The position numbers and the translations under genes were made by a program. Under the pieces are notes generated by a model, which worked only from the letters and a program-made list of their open reading frames with translations, did not search any database and had not been told where the DNA came from. DNA of 64,000 nucleotides from Sinohyriopsis cumingii. Taxonomy: Eukaryota > Mollusca > Bivalvia > Unionida > Unionidae. The DNA is taken from assembly GCA_028554795.2 (NCBI GenBank), contig JAPYKE020000512.1, positions 176,598 through 240,597 of the forward strand, in the 5' to 3' direction. Numbering within the stretch: position 1 is the stretch's first letter; each line of letters opens with the position of its first letter. This document shows, piece after piece, positions 23,178-34,830 of this stretch.

Positions 23178-25112
23178 TAATTCCTTCTGTATATGGAATA
23201 AATTCAGTGGCTTTTATTGGTAAATGCCAAAGTGAAAAAGTTGCATCGTCTCATTCAGGAGAAATGGGTACATCTGCCTGAAATTTCGCTTATCTGATTG
23301 GTCAAAATTGCAAATTATACTTAGCATAAGTACCTGCAACCTTGCTGTTCACATAACCATTCAAAGCCAAATTATTCCCTTTTATCCAGTTAAATACCTT
23401 TTATCACATTTATTTAGATCCATATCTCTTTTGAGATAATATAATAAAAAGAGTTGTCTTGGAACCTTTTTTCATTTCAGGTTTGTAGATACATGCAATC
23501 ATCTATAATTGTTGTGGTTGTAAGTCCAAATATCAGCTTGAGATGTGGTCCACATGTGTCGTCTGTTGTCCATCCACTGTACATGAAAAAATGTTGTTTT
23601 AATCTTCTCAAAAGCTTGACCAGTTTCAGCTAAATTTGTCACAAAGCATCTTGCTATTCAGGGTCTGCATCTGTTCATTGTTATTTAAAGCAGGAAAATA
23701 AACGGTTTGTAATGAATACCTGGATGAATTTAACCATATTTAACAGAAAGCATTATGACATGTTTTATTCGTCCTGCTAGTCCTTCTAGTTCAAACTTGA
23801 ATCATGCCATCAAAAGCTGGTTTTACTTTCTCTGAGTCAATGAGTGGCAAATAGTTCTTAACTTTATACTAATAATTTATATCCATGGTGTTGATTCAAC
23901 ATCACATACAGCTATGAAAATATAGAACAACTTTAAAACAACTTCTCATAAACTGATGCACAAAATGTGACCAAATAAAATAAAAACCTTTTTAGAATGA
24001 AAGCCATTTTAGTTTGTACAAATACTGTTGATCAGCTATCATATATGAATATTCTTACTAAAAATATATTTTTAAAAAAAACAACTCTAAATCTGCTTCA
24101 CAGAAAAAGATGAAATTTGTTTCAAATCAGAATCCCATCACGGCGGTCTTGTATGTTTGTTTACCTGATGCTTGTATGTTCTCAGATTTGGCCATATTAC
24201 AAAACATAAAGAAGAAAAAGAAAATTAAGTTCTTTTTGAACGCTAATCAACTGAATTTGAGAAACTCTGACATAAATCACACTGGCATGAATATCTTTAA
24301 ATTTTTCAATGAGGTTGGTTATAGATTATTAAAATGGCCATGGTTTCCGTAAACCTTGAGATGACTATTCTGAAAAACACATTTGCACAATTTGACAAAG
24401 TTCTCAAAATGTATACAGCCATAATGCTTGTAAAGCTGCACAAATTACCTTTGCCTCCCAATCACTCTGATTAAAATCGGGATCTTTGATATTACAGAGA
24501 TTTAGAATATACCAATAAATGTGTTCTCATGTTTTACTGCTCCACTTATGTTTCATAATCTGTCAGATGAACTATTTTCTTTGTGTTAGCAAATGTTAAT
24601 GCTTGTAATGATGTCTTCCAAAATGACGTTTTTCACTTTAATAAATTTGAAAACTGGGACTTGACTAATGAACGACAAGGTTGGTAGAACATGACCACTT
24701 ATTAATGCCTGTCAGATCTTCTTATTAAAGAGATTTTGATTAAAATCATACAGATCTTGAAATTAGGTTGGCTTTACTAAAACATTTTTTGAAACATTGA
24801 TATCAGAAAAAGGATCATCATACAAGCATATATTCCTGGGACAACAAAACTTCTCAGTGGCTGTTAGGCAGATGTTAGACAGGTGAATCATCTGTAGCCC
24901 ACTTTGGCCTCATGCTAGTGTGTTTGTAATAGGATGAAATTGGACCTGGAAAAAGATACTTGATTTTGTCAAGTAAATTAAATGTTGTTATTTTTATAAT
25001 GCAAGCTAATGATGAATAAATCTCTGATACCTTAGCTCACACCCTTTCTTGACCTCTGATAAACTATATGATGACAACTATAATGTATAATGCCATTATC
25101 ATTTCAGTTCAG

Positions 25113-25116
<4 letters not shown>

Positions 25117-25196
<80 letters not shown>

Positions 25197-25198
25197 CA

Positions 25199-25254
<56 letters not shown>
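25117..25254. repeat. (TA)n microsatellite with central CATG/TG interruption
   Basis: Over 130 bp of TA repeats, interrupted at about 25192-25206 by acatacatgtgtgtg. Open frames of Tyr-Ile repeats here are artefacts. Confidence 0.97.
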
Positions 25255-25258
<4 letters not shown>

Positions 25259-26818
25259 GTCAACAAAAATAATGGTGTTATCTAGTGGCATCCATGCAAC
25301 GACTACAGATATTTCCAATCCACAGTGCCTCACAAATGGTTAAAAGAAAATTATCCCATTTGGTCCACTCCTATAGCCTGCCAAAGGACCTCTTGGGAAC
25401 TTCCTAACCATGTTGAAGCATTGTTTCGGAACCTTAGACACTTGCAATGAGTTAACCAGTCCATCAAACCAGCTTCACCTATGACCTCAGTATCTGGGTT
25501 GCATAAACCCACAGTTTGGTAACATCCTGTAACTGCTAAAAATACAATACCCGTTCCACTGTTTGAATGCAAATACAATGATATATGTTGTGCATGCATG
25601 CACACTAACTGACTTTGTTACACACTCAATTCTTTCATAAGAATGACCTCTTTAGCTTATTATTATTATTATAACCACATTCATTCATGAATCTGTCTCC
25701 AACAGTATTCACACAACATTATAAAATGAATGTTTGATGTTATGAATGCGTACAACTTGAAATCAAACTTGGAAATTCAGTTTATATCACTGGCATCTAT
25801 TAAATGTTTGATAATGAATATATATTAAAGTCATGAAAATTGCATCTGTTTAGCTGAGTAAGTTGCCAACCGCAAAGCGATATTTCTGAACTGAATTTGA
25901 TCCAAATTGAAATACAATGGCCTATATCATGAAGATTTTGGATCGTTTTGATTACGAACATGAGGTGAGGTAATCCCGCATCTGATTGCCTAACATTATT
26001 ACAACTTTGAAGGCTAAATGTCCGATCCAATTTTGACCAAACTTGGAATATATGCTAATGTATCGATAGTTTGTACAAGTTCGACATAATAAACAAGATG
26101 CATGCATATTAGGTCAGCTTTCATCTGACTCTTTTTATCGTGCTTAAACTTAAACTTAAAGCAAGGTGTTATATTCATGTGGTCTACAGATATTAATGAG
26201 ATCCCTTGCTACCTTGTTACCTTGTTACCTTGCTGGATTTATAGACTCTATTTCTCATTCGAATTTTTGTAAAACATGGTAAATGGATTTGTATCATTCA
26301 AGGGTTTGATTATAAGCAAAGGACTGGGCATTCAAATTATACCATTACGTTTAGGATTGTCGTTCATTAAGATATAATAAAATAGGGCAAATATAAATCT
26401 TGTATTATGTTTTGGTGATAGTTTACATCGACTGTGCTTTTGCAGTTGTATACTTGACCATGTGGTGAAATAGGTCAACTGTTTATGTTGTGTAAGCCAG
26501 GTGAGTGAAGTCAGTTACTTGGCATTTTGTTAAATAATTAGCTTCTATGATAGTTGTCCAAAAATGTTGGTTAACGTTGCCATAAACGATTGCATAGTTT
26601 GGTATCTTCCATTTATTGTCTGCGATCTGCATGGTCTCAAAAAAATTTAGTTATAACTATTTTCCTATTGCCGTATCATCTGTGGAGTGGATTACTGTTG
26701 TCTCTGATTTTCACCAGATTTCGTAAACATGTACAGCTAAGTACACTATTTTGCGGAGCATAGCCAGAGATCCAGGTCATGATCTGTTGCTTTGAAAGTT
26801 TCTTCTATTCCTTTTCAG

Positions 26819-26898
26819 GAGCTTGTAAACAAAGTTGAAATTGTCGAAGTTGACAAGCCAGAAGAAATTGATATTGTCATACAGAGCAAATGTCTTTC
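26819..26898 (+). CDS. Integrin beta exon 8: return strand into hybrid domain
   Basis: Residues 230-256 (last residue split). ELVNKVEIVEVDKPEEIDIV then IQSKCL. Matches the segment after alpha7 that re-enters the hybrid domain; Cys254 should pair with Cys265 in exon 9. Acceptor tccttttcag, donor gtaaga; ends in phase 2 so that tc plus g of exon 9 gives Ser256. Confidence 0.95.
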
Positions 26899-27572
26899 GT
26901 AAGAGGATTTTTTTTTAATGAATAAGTTTCTATTTCGTACTTACTATCAGGTCCTTTCTAGGTTTGCCTATGCTTGCAAAGTTCACGGAAAGAAGGAGTT
27001 TGATATGATGCAGAGATGCGGCAATGTAATTAGGCTGAGACGTATTCATGTTACATACCCCACCCACTACCCCGTTGCTGATTTTAAATATTTTACCTTT
27101 ATTGTAGTTATCAAGTTTTAAATAATACAAAAGTTCAATTCACTGAATTTTAAAAAAATACTGATGTGTGGATGTCAAAGAAGACACCAAAGTAGTCCCT
27201 ATCTGGGTGTATGATATGGTAATATTCTGTACTGAACGCCACAGCAACCATGTCAGATTAAATGAGTATGCAATGAAAAAATGTTAGGCATCTCAAATAA
27301 TACCATGTGACTGATACTTGGACATTGATCCTTCAGGCTGAAATGTAATTAAAATCTAATGTTAAGTTTTTAAAAGGTTTATTAAAAGTTTTGTGTTTAA
27401 TTATATTTTTGAATAATATAAGTTTTTTATGATTACTTATTCCACACGTAATTTGAGAAAAAGTTCTATACATATTTATATGTCCTATTAAGCTGTGAGA
27501 AATGCATCATGTGAAATATTTCTGTTTGATGTAAATACTTAATCATATTAACACTTTAAATGTCAATTGCAG
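26899..27572. other. Intron 8, nothing recognised
   Basis: Phase-2 intron, AT-rich; no repeats or RNA genes seen. Confidence 0.75.
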
Positions 27573-27624
27573 GCGGCAGATAAAAGAAACGAGAGAGTGC
27601 ACTGGTCTGGAGAAAGGAAAATCG
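27573..27624 (+). CDS. Integrin beta exon 9: hybrid domain (52-nt exon)
   Basis: Completes Ser256 and encodes residues 257-273, RQIKETRECTGLEKGKS. The C-x-G-L-x-x-G-x-x-V pattern formed with exon 10 matches the hybrid domain of other beta subunits. Acceptor caattgcag, donor gtacaa, phase 0 exit. Confidence 0.93.
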
Positions 27625-27948
27625 GTACAAATTTATGATTAATAAGTTACTGAATCCAAAATGGCTGTCTAAATCATATGAGTAATTCTGAGTCATCGCC
27701 ATATTTGTTTTAGCAGTGTTTCACCCTATCATTGCCTCAAAAGTATTTATATGAACATATATAAATAGAAGTGTTGTTTGATTGCTCTTAAAGTGTTTCT
27801 ATAAAAAGAACTTTGATAATTGATAATCTTTTAATGTAATTAAATAAATTGAGTATACTATTCTGAAAAAAAAATTAAAAACATATTGTCATGATGCTTT
27901 CATGATTTTGATTTTGTTGCTGTATTGTTTCTAATTATTTGCCTACAG
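27625..27948. other. Intron 9, nothing recognised
   Basis: Short AT-rich phase-0 intron. Confidence 0.75.
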
Positions 27949-28095
27949 GTTGACTTCGAGATAACAGCAAAGCTTAAGAAATGCCCTAATACAAAAGGTG
28001 ACATAATGACATTTTACCTTAAACCGGCTGGAATCCAAGAGAAACTTCGAATAGATGTGGAATACATCTGCTCCTGCAACTGCCTAGACATAAAT
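27949..28095 (+). CDS. Integrin beta exon 10: end of hybrid/PSI-EGF junction
   Basis: Residues 274-322, 49 whole codons. VDFEITAKLKKCP and FYLKPAGIQEKLRIDVEYIC match the family V-x-F-x-I-x-A-x-x-x-x-C-P and I-x-P-x-G-F-x-E-x-L blocks. CSCNCLDIN opens the first I-EGF module. Acceptor gcctacag, donor gtaagc. The last 40 or so bases and the donor have been copied in tandem into intron 10 (see finding). Confidence 0.97.
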
Positions 28096-28433
28096 GTAAG
28101 CAGTATAATGTAATAACTGTAATACAGCAAAGTAAGCAGGAGTTTGCCAACTTGTTTACTGAAATATGTCAGCGGATATATGGGAAATATACCTACTCAT
28201 GTATCTGCCTGGATATGAATGTAAGTAGATTAAAGTAATAATGTAATAAATCTAATGCAGCAATGTAAGCAGGAGCTTAACAACCTGTTTTCTAAAATAT
28301 ATTTTGGATGCATGGAAAATATACCTACACATGAAACTACCTGGATTTTAATGTAATTAGATTAATGTAATAATTGTAAAGCATGAAAGCATGAAAGTTC
28401 AACTCATTTACTAAAATGTATTATTGGATAAAG

Positions 28434-28476
<43 letters not shown>

Positions 28477-28885
28477 TGGATGTTAATGTAGATTAATGTA
28501 CCAATGTTGTAACTGCAAGACGATGAATTGAGTAGCAGCTTTTCAAATTGCATAGTAAAATATATTATGGGATCCATGAGAAATATATTTACTCCTGTTA
28601 TCTCTCAGGCTACTACTGCAATTAGTACCAATTAATAATTTTAATTCAATTGCTATGTACACACGATTTTATTTTCATCTTGCTTGCTTAGAGATGGTAG
28701 TGGATACATGTACAATCTCTTTGCACCTGTAACCACCTGTATAAAAACAATATGAAGAATAACATTTTAATGTAATAACTGTAACAAACTAAATATGTAA
28801 GTAGAAGATTTTCAACTCGTTTAATCAAAGGTAATGAAATCTATGAACATTACTGCCTTAGTACTAATGTAAGTAAGAAAAGATG
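28050..28885 (+). repeat. Diverged tandem array containing copies of exon 10 end and donor
   Basis: Unit length about 125-135 bp. The exon/intron boundary TGCCTAGACATAAAT|GTAAGCAG recurs as TGCCTGGATATGAAT|GTAAGTAG (donor at 28221), TACCTGGATTTTAAT|GTAATTAG (28353), CTGGATGTTAAT|GTAGATTA (28488, after a TA run) and TGCCTTAGTACTAAT|GTAAGTAA (28869). Between them the gtaataactgtaatacagcaa and gcaggagtttgccaac blocks also recur. Confidence 0.85.
28437..28474. repeat. (TA)n microsatellite
   Basis: Nineteen or so TA units inside the decoy-donor array. Confidence 0.95.
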
Positions 28886-30142
28886 ATAATTATTTCAATA
28901 TAATAAGGCCAACATGACCTTTCCATGTCATTCACTTGAAGGCAGTCAGCGTGCAAAAATGAATTTTCAGATCGTGTAGTATATATTAACAGCCCGGATA
29001 ATATTGTACATGGCTGTTGGTGAAATCTTTAGTGTGCTGGTCATGAGATAGGTAAAAATAAGTAAAATGCTGTAGTCGATATCACTGAGGAACATGCTAT
29101 AATTAGGGGTGTGGTCAATATTAAAAATAATCAAACACTGGCTGATTAGGTAAGAGATATATTATAATTCTCCATAAATGATTATAAATTAATCAGGTTT
29201 CCCTTTTAAACTATTTGACATTTTCTTTCAAATACAGTCTAATGTGGTAAAGCAATTTACCAAGTATCGTCACTGAAAATTGTATAGAACACGCCTCCAA
29301 AAGATTCAAATTGATGTGTGATGTTTCTGATGAAGCGGTCTTTAAAATGATTCCCAACACTAGTGACAGTCCTTTGTATATGTCTCACAGAAAACATGAA
29401 TAATAGCTGAACGTGTTACTTGATTTTGTCAGTATCGTTATCATGTGACCAAAAATTATGGTTGTTTTCAAAAGAGAAAAGTTTTTATGGTGGGAAAAAT
29501 CTGAGTGAAATGTATTGTAGCAGAGGTATCATTGTAATTTGTTCTCTTTGGAACTTCATCAATGAATCACTGTTCTTGATAGTTGAAGACATCTTGGACA
29601 TATTCTGATTACAAAACTTGCTTTTTTCCCCAGATATCATGATAATGTACATCATTCATGGTGGGTTTCCAAAAACTAACTATAACTGGCTGTGATATTT
29701 TTCTTATGCCTTATATAGCTAAAATCAATGTGAGGAAATATGGTTGTTCTCTGAGAGTATGACTGATAGGTTAAGTTCAAGGTCATTTAATTTTCAATTG
29801 CAAAACCAGTATGTTATGTTTACCCTTTGCTAAAGCTAAGGTTGGAGGTGGGGTGGGGGATAAGTCATTCATCCCATACAGGAGCAGTTTAGAGACATGT
29901 TGAAGAGATTTGGATTGCTAAATACGTGGACTCCAATAGTGAAAATGAGTAGTTGCTGCCTCCTTACTGACATCATTATGCATATTGCTGCTCAGTAACT
30001 GCTGAAGTCATGCTAAATAACTCAGACAATGCAAAGAGATTGGAAATTTGCTTAAGTAAAAGAACTCCAGTTTATTTTTAAATCCCCCAAATATAGAACT
30101 ATGCCTCTCATGACTTTCAGAGTGAAGATAATTATACCATAT

Positions 30143-30143
30143 A

Positions 30144-30219
<76 letters not shown>
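30143..30219. repeat. (TA)n microsatellite
   Basis: Uninterrupted TA units, acting as the 3' tail of the adjacent minus-strand SINE. Confidence 0.95.
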
Positions 30220-30222
<3 letters not shown>

Positions 30223-30447
30223 GATTTGTTTAGCATAGCTTTAACAATGTTTCAGTCATAGCACTACGATGTCTGCAGTGTAGCAGTTTATAGTGATATC
30301 TAGCACTGGGGCATCGTACCACAGACATGTCGCACGATGTCCCACCCAACCACATTACCCAGGCTGACCAGTCCTGACACTAACCTCTTAACACTAACCT
30401 CTCCTGCATCTAAGGTGGATGCTCTAACCACTGTCCACTGGAGCGGT
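30220..30447 (-). mobile_element. tRNA-derived SINE, family S1, internally deleted copy
   Basis: Minus-strand copy of the family seen at 49456-49777. Head (A-box side) at 30447, tail ends in ATCCAAA then TA repeats. Lacks about 60 bp including most of the B box relative to the other copies. The flanks share taccatatatat on both sides, a likely target duplication blurred by TA expansion. Confidence 0.85.
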
Positions 30448-30451
30448 ACCA

Positions 30452-30459
30452 TATATATG

Positions 30460-30545
<86 letters not shown>

Positions 30546-30555
30546 CATACATACA

Positions 30556-30586
<31 letters not shown>

Positions 30587-30632
30587 GGTACCACCCCATA
30601 TATAGATAGATAGATAGATAGATATATGATTA
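30452..30632. repeat. (TA)n, (CATA)n and (GATA)n compound microsatellite
   Basis: About 85 bp of TA, then eleven ACAT units (about 30541-30584), then GATA units (30604-30624). It ends only about 15-20 bp before the exon 11 acceptor. Confidence 0.95.
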
Positions 30633-30645
30633 TTTTTGCCATTAG

Positions 30646-30788
30646 GATGGTTCCCAGTGCACTCGTGGAAATGGAACATTAAGGTGTGGGATGTGTAAAT
30701 GTATACCAGGGCGAGCTGGAGATCTCTGTCAGTGCACAACAGACAAAAGTATTGGACAAAACACAACCTATCTGGACGAACTATGCAA
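30646..30788 (+). CDS. Integrin beta exon 11: I-EGF-1
   Basis: Residues 323-369 plus a split Lys370. CTRGNGTLRCGMCKCIPGRA matches the I-EGF-1 signature C-x-x-G-N-G-T-x-x-C-G-x-C-x-C; GDLCQC closes the module, and ELC begins I-EGF-2. NGT and NTT are possible N-glycosylation sites. Acceptor ttttgccattag, donor gtatgt. Confidence 0.97.
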
Positions 30789-30789
30789 G

Positions 30790-30834
<45 letters not shown>

Positions 30835-32256
30835 GTATGTATGTATGAATGTATGTATGTATGTATGTATGCATGAATGCATGCATGGATATAATCTCTT
30901 TTGATCATATTTTACATTGTTTGCATTGGTCTCACAGAGCTATGAGAACCTTTATCACCCATCTCTTTAATTTTCTTTGGAATCTTTAAACTCCTTGTTT
31001 TAGAAGAAAACAATTGACATTGCAATCAGTTTCAAATTTAACATCTTTAAACAACTTTGTGTTATCAGCAGGGAGGTCTTGAGTTCTTTTAAAATCATAC
31101 TTTTGAAGACTTTGCTGTATGTTCCTGAAATTGTGGCAATGGATCTTGCACAGTTTCCATAGTCTCTGTACTTTTGTAATAGAACATGATGTTAGAAAGC
31201 TGAAACTGTCATATTTTTTTTTTATTTTGATATGCTTTCCATCATTTTACGATATTTAGTTATTGACTTTTGATGTTAAAAACTGATATTATCCTCGTTC
31301 ATTTAATTATTTATCATGATGTTATCAATACAGCAAAAACATGAGACAATGCATGGATCAATTTTATTATATAAATGCTATTTTATGAGCAACCACCTGC
31401 TGAACGCATTCAGCGACTGCAAAGTCTTGGCAAAATATGCATTTCAACACTGCTATGAATGACCGCATCACAAGAAAACAGATCGACACCACTGATCGTG
31501 ACTTAATCCTTTGTAATATGCAAACAAAGTGCACATTAAATAACACTAGAGTTGAATAACATATAGCGAGATAAACACCAGTAACCATCATTTAATCCTT
31601 TGTAACAATGACTGCATAAATAGCAAAAATTGTTCCGACCAAGCAGCTGCGTAAAAATTGTCAACAAAGAAGTATAATGGATTTCTTAAACAAAAGTGAT
31701 TAGAAAAAGATATATACATCATAGTGCAGTTTTTGTTACATTTGAAACAACCATAAAATATAGGGCCATGTGAATTTACCTTATGGATATGATTAATATT
31801 CCCTTTGTTTAATTTGCAATCAGATATATGTACATGTACTAATATTGTACATATTCATATGATGTTCAAATATAAATTTGATTCACATTGTTTGAAAATG
31901 TCTATATTTATTGTATAAAATTATTTTGAGAGGAATGCATGCAATATTAAACAAGATTTATGAATAAAAGATATGATACATTAACAGTGAATATGTTTGT
32001 TTTTTTCTTCTTCAACAATGTTAACTATTTACCCTGGAAACCAGTCCATTTTCACACATCTCTTATGAGAGACCACCTGTCTTGAGAGACCACTTTTGTT
32101 TGGCAGAAGGGGCAGTCTCTCATAAAAGGTCTTACTGTATATCCCCATTATCTCAGAAAAGAGAAGAGAAGGTTTAGAAAGAAACAAAAGAAAGAGACAA
32201 ATCCCACATTGGAATGTATATTAAGAAAATCTAGCATAAAATGTTTTCTATGACAG
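30789..32256. other. Intron 11
   Basis: Phase-2 intron. Starts with (CT)n and (GTAT)n repeats four bases after the exon. A stretch at 32055-32140 with repeated tgagagaccac strings may be a transposon scrap; otherwise nothing recognised. Confidence 0.75.
30793..30892. repeat. (CT)n then (GTAT)n compound microsatellite
   Basis: CT units 30793-30830, then GTAT/GAAT/GCAT units to about 30892, right beside the exon 11 donor. Confidence 0.95.
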
Positions 32257-32342
32257 AAACAAGAATGAAACTGGAGACGAAATCTGTTCATCCAGTGGCA
32301 AATGCCAATGTGGAGTATGTGTATGCAATCATGGTTTCAAAG
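32257..32342 (+). CDS. Integrin beta exon 12: I-EGF-2
   Basis: Completes Lys370, residues 371-398 and first base of Gly399. EICSSSGKCQCGVCVCNHGF is the I-EGF C-x-x-x-G-x-C-x-C-G-x-C-x-C core. NET is a possible glycosylation site. Acceptor ctatgacag, donor gtataa. Confidence 0.97.
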
Positions 32343-32751
32343 GTATAATATACGTTGTGTCTTATCTGTCTACACACATGCACAACTCTCTCTCTCTCTC
32401 ATTATGTAAGTGCTTATAAAAATACACATTGTTTTCACATCTGCTCAGCATCAGTAAGCTGAAAACCTCTCAAAACCAAACGATAAATTTGGTCCTAGTG
32501 GATTTCGTTTCATAAGGGTTTCACTGAATAATTATATTATTTGTCCATAAAATTTTGGTTTTATACTTTGTCAATGTTTTAATTACGTACATTAGAAAAT
32601 AATGGTAATATCTCTACTGTAATTCAAAGGCTGTAAAAACTAATAAATGTATCTACTAATTGGAAATGGAACCATAGACCTGTAATTCTGTAATTTGAAG
32701 ATATTGGAAAAATTATTGTTATTAAAAATAAATGTTTCATTTATCATACAG
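32343..32751. other. Intron 12, nothing recognised
   Basis: Phase-1 intron with a short (CT)n run near 32386. Confidence 0.75.
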
Positions 32752-32814
32752 GACATTACTGCCAGTGCAATTCTGAAAAGTGTCCTAGAGGTGTGAATGG
32801 TCTAGAATGTGGAG
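32752..32814 (+). CDS. Integrin beta exon 13: I-EGF-2/3 boundary
   Basis: Completes Gly399, residues 400-419 (HYCQCNSEKCPRGVNGLECG) and first base of Gly420. Matches the family K-x-C-x-C-x-x-x-x-C-x-x-x-x-G-x-x-C-G-G segment. Acceptor atcatacag, donor gtaaca. Confidence 0.96.
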
Positions 32815-34048
32815 GTAACATTATTTCTGAGTTGACATGTATAGAACTAATGTGTATTATTTAAACTCTACTGGTTATGGACCAGAAGAGCTTATGAAAT
32901 GGCTTGTTGTTTATCGTCCACTGTTTGTCTATCCATTAGCACAAGTTTGCTGTTGCTGCTTCTTCTAAACTACTTGGTCAATTTCCATGGAACATTACAT
33001 GCACATTCATACGAAGGGAGACTCATTGCTTTTCAATGAAACATCTCTCAGACATATGATATGTCCACCACATCAGCCATATTAAAAAATCCTGTTTTCA
33101 TCTCACCTCTACCTGAATGAATGATTATATCGAGATGGGTTTTCATTAAAGGATTTTCTTATCATGTCTAATTAGTCCTAAATGCAAATGGTGATGATCT
33201 GATGTCTGGTGTTGCCATCATGGAGGCCATTTTGAAAATCCTATGTTGTTTCTCTTCCTAAATTGAAAGTCATTTCAACATGGAGTTTTCATCAGCAAAC
33301 CTGTTATAGCATCTAGTTGGTCATCATCCAGTTTGAAAATCATTTTATCGCATCTCCTACTGAAATGATGGTTATATCAATATGTGGTTTTGACAACAAT
33401 AATGTTTATGATTTCTTGTTGGTCCTAAATCATAATTTTGTTGATATGATGTACAATATGGCCTCTAAAGCATTCACCTTGAAAATCTTCGTTTCGCTCC
33501 TTGTATTTAACGGAAAGTCATACTGACATGGGGTTTCCCACATATTAAATAATTATACAGCATTTTAATTTTGCAAATATGTAATTTTTCTGGTATAATT
33601 CATAACATGTGTAATTGAGGGATATTTAAATTAGCATCTATGATTCTCCCGAGCTCTGTGAAAACATAGTACTCGAATGTGTCCTATTATTATGTTCAGA
33701 TTAAAATGGAAAAAATTACATGAGGTCATCATTTTATTTTATCTCATCAAAACAGTACTAGGAGGCTCTATCAATTTATTATTGATTCCAAAAGTGTTTC
33801 ATGTGGATCTCCAAACTCACGTAATTTTTAAACTTGCATAGATTTATGATGATATTATGTTATTATTTGCAGGATTATAAAGAGCAATAATTTGGAAATA
33901 TAAAAAATTTAAAGTTATTTGGAAAAAAAGAAACATTATCTTCACTTTCACAAGGAAAAAAGCCCCACAAAGTTAATTCTTGTAAAGTACAGAAATAAAT
34001 ATTGACATAAATTACACAACATACACAAGAAATACATCCTTATTTCAG
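32815..34048. other. Intron 13
   Basis: Phase-1 intron. Between about 33000 and 33530 three diverged tandem copies of a roughly 200-bp unit are visible, sharing strings such as gaaagtcattt, catggrgttttca and ttggtcct; the rest is unremarkable. Confidence 0.6.
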
Positions 34049-34155
34049 GTCATGGAAGGTGTGACTGTGAGTCATGCCAGTGTGAACGTGGTTATTCGGG
34101 ACTCAGTTGCGATTGTCCTGATTCTCAGGAATCTTGTAAGGATCCCAAAGGAAAG
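34049..34155 (+). CDS. Integrin beta exon 14: I-EGF-3 and start of I-EGF-4
   Basis: Residues 420 (split) to 455. GHGRCDCESCQCERGYSGL then CDCP is I-EGF-3; ESCKDPKGK begins I-EGF-4. Acceptor ttatttcag, donor gtaatg, phase 0 exit. Confidence 0.97.
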
Positions 34156-34639
34156 GTAATGTTAGAATATTCCATTGCTTACATTTCAAATACATATTCT
34201 AATTTAAAGTCACAGTGCCCTCAATGCAGGTTTATACAATAACAGATATCAATGCATCAATTTTATATAATATATATGCTGCAAATTTTCAGCTCGAAGT
34301 TTCTCATGAAATTGGATCGGTGTGGAGGTTTGGATAAAAGCAAAATATAAATATCTCCAATTAATGAGACTGATTTCAATCTCTATTGTTTAATACAGCT
34401 ATACTGTGCACCTGGCTTCAACAGTTTATTAATATTTCGATACATCTCATAGTTGAGTTGGAAACTGTCTTTATCTTTCATCAAATCGTCAAGTTTAGGA
34501 TCTCATTTTGAAAGTACTAATTATATTATACGTTATGTTCCTGATATAAGGAGGGGCTTGATCTTACTTAAAATAACAGAAGAAAAAAACATTCTCCACA
34601 CTTATATAGATTGTATGAGCTCAGTGACTTTAATTGTGA

Positions 34640-34830
34640 GGAGGCAATGACAGTTCAATGGGTAGAACATTGGACTCATTATAAAGGTGTCATAGGTTTG
34701 ATTCATATCAAGGCCTGCCAGGGTTGGCTGCCATGGGGTATGCTTATGGACAACACTCAGCTCTCGTTTCTGCAGCGTGAAATAGCTAAATAAAGTGCTG
34801 CATAAGCCATTGAAAAACAACCAACATAAA
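34640..34830 (+). mobile_element. Possible tRNA-derived SINE
   Basis: Head reads TGACAGTTCAATGGGTAGAA, with a B-box-like GGTTTGATTC about 40 bp later, then a body with gccagggttggctgccatgg and an A-rich tail. Pattern only; no second copy in the window, though it resembles 43209-43405 in layout. Confidence 0.5.

Larger units (their letters stand above)
13018..26818. other. Intron 7, 13.8 kb, transposon-rich
   Basis: Phase-0 intron. Contains a hAT-like pseudogene, a dispersed 430-bp repeat copy, a possible solo LTR, a nearly full LINE, a MITE and TA tracts (listed separately). The stretches 13240-13950, 20330-21170, 21240-21930, 22000-22850, 23180-25110 and 25260-26810 hold nothing I can recognise beyond short (TAA)n or (TTA)n runs. 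Confidence 0.8.
28096..30645. other. Intron 10
   Basis: Phase-0 intron. Begins with the decoy-donor array, then a region without features (28900-30130), then a truncated SINE between two TA tracts, then CATA and GATA repeats up to the exon 11 acceptor. Confidence 0.85.

Noticed and set aside
32055..32140. Repeated tgagagaccac strings that resemble a MITE end
   Set aside because: No paired terminal repeats or target duplication found.
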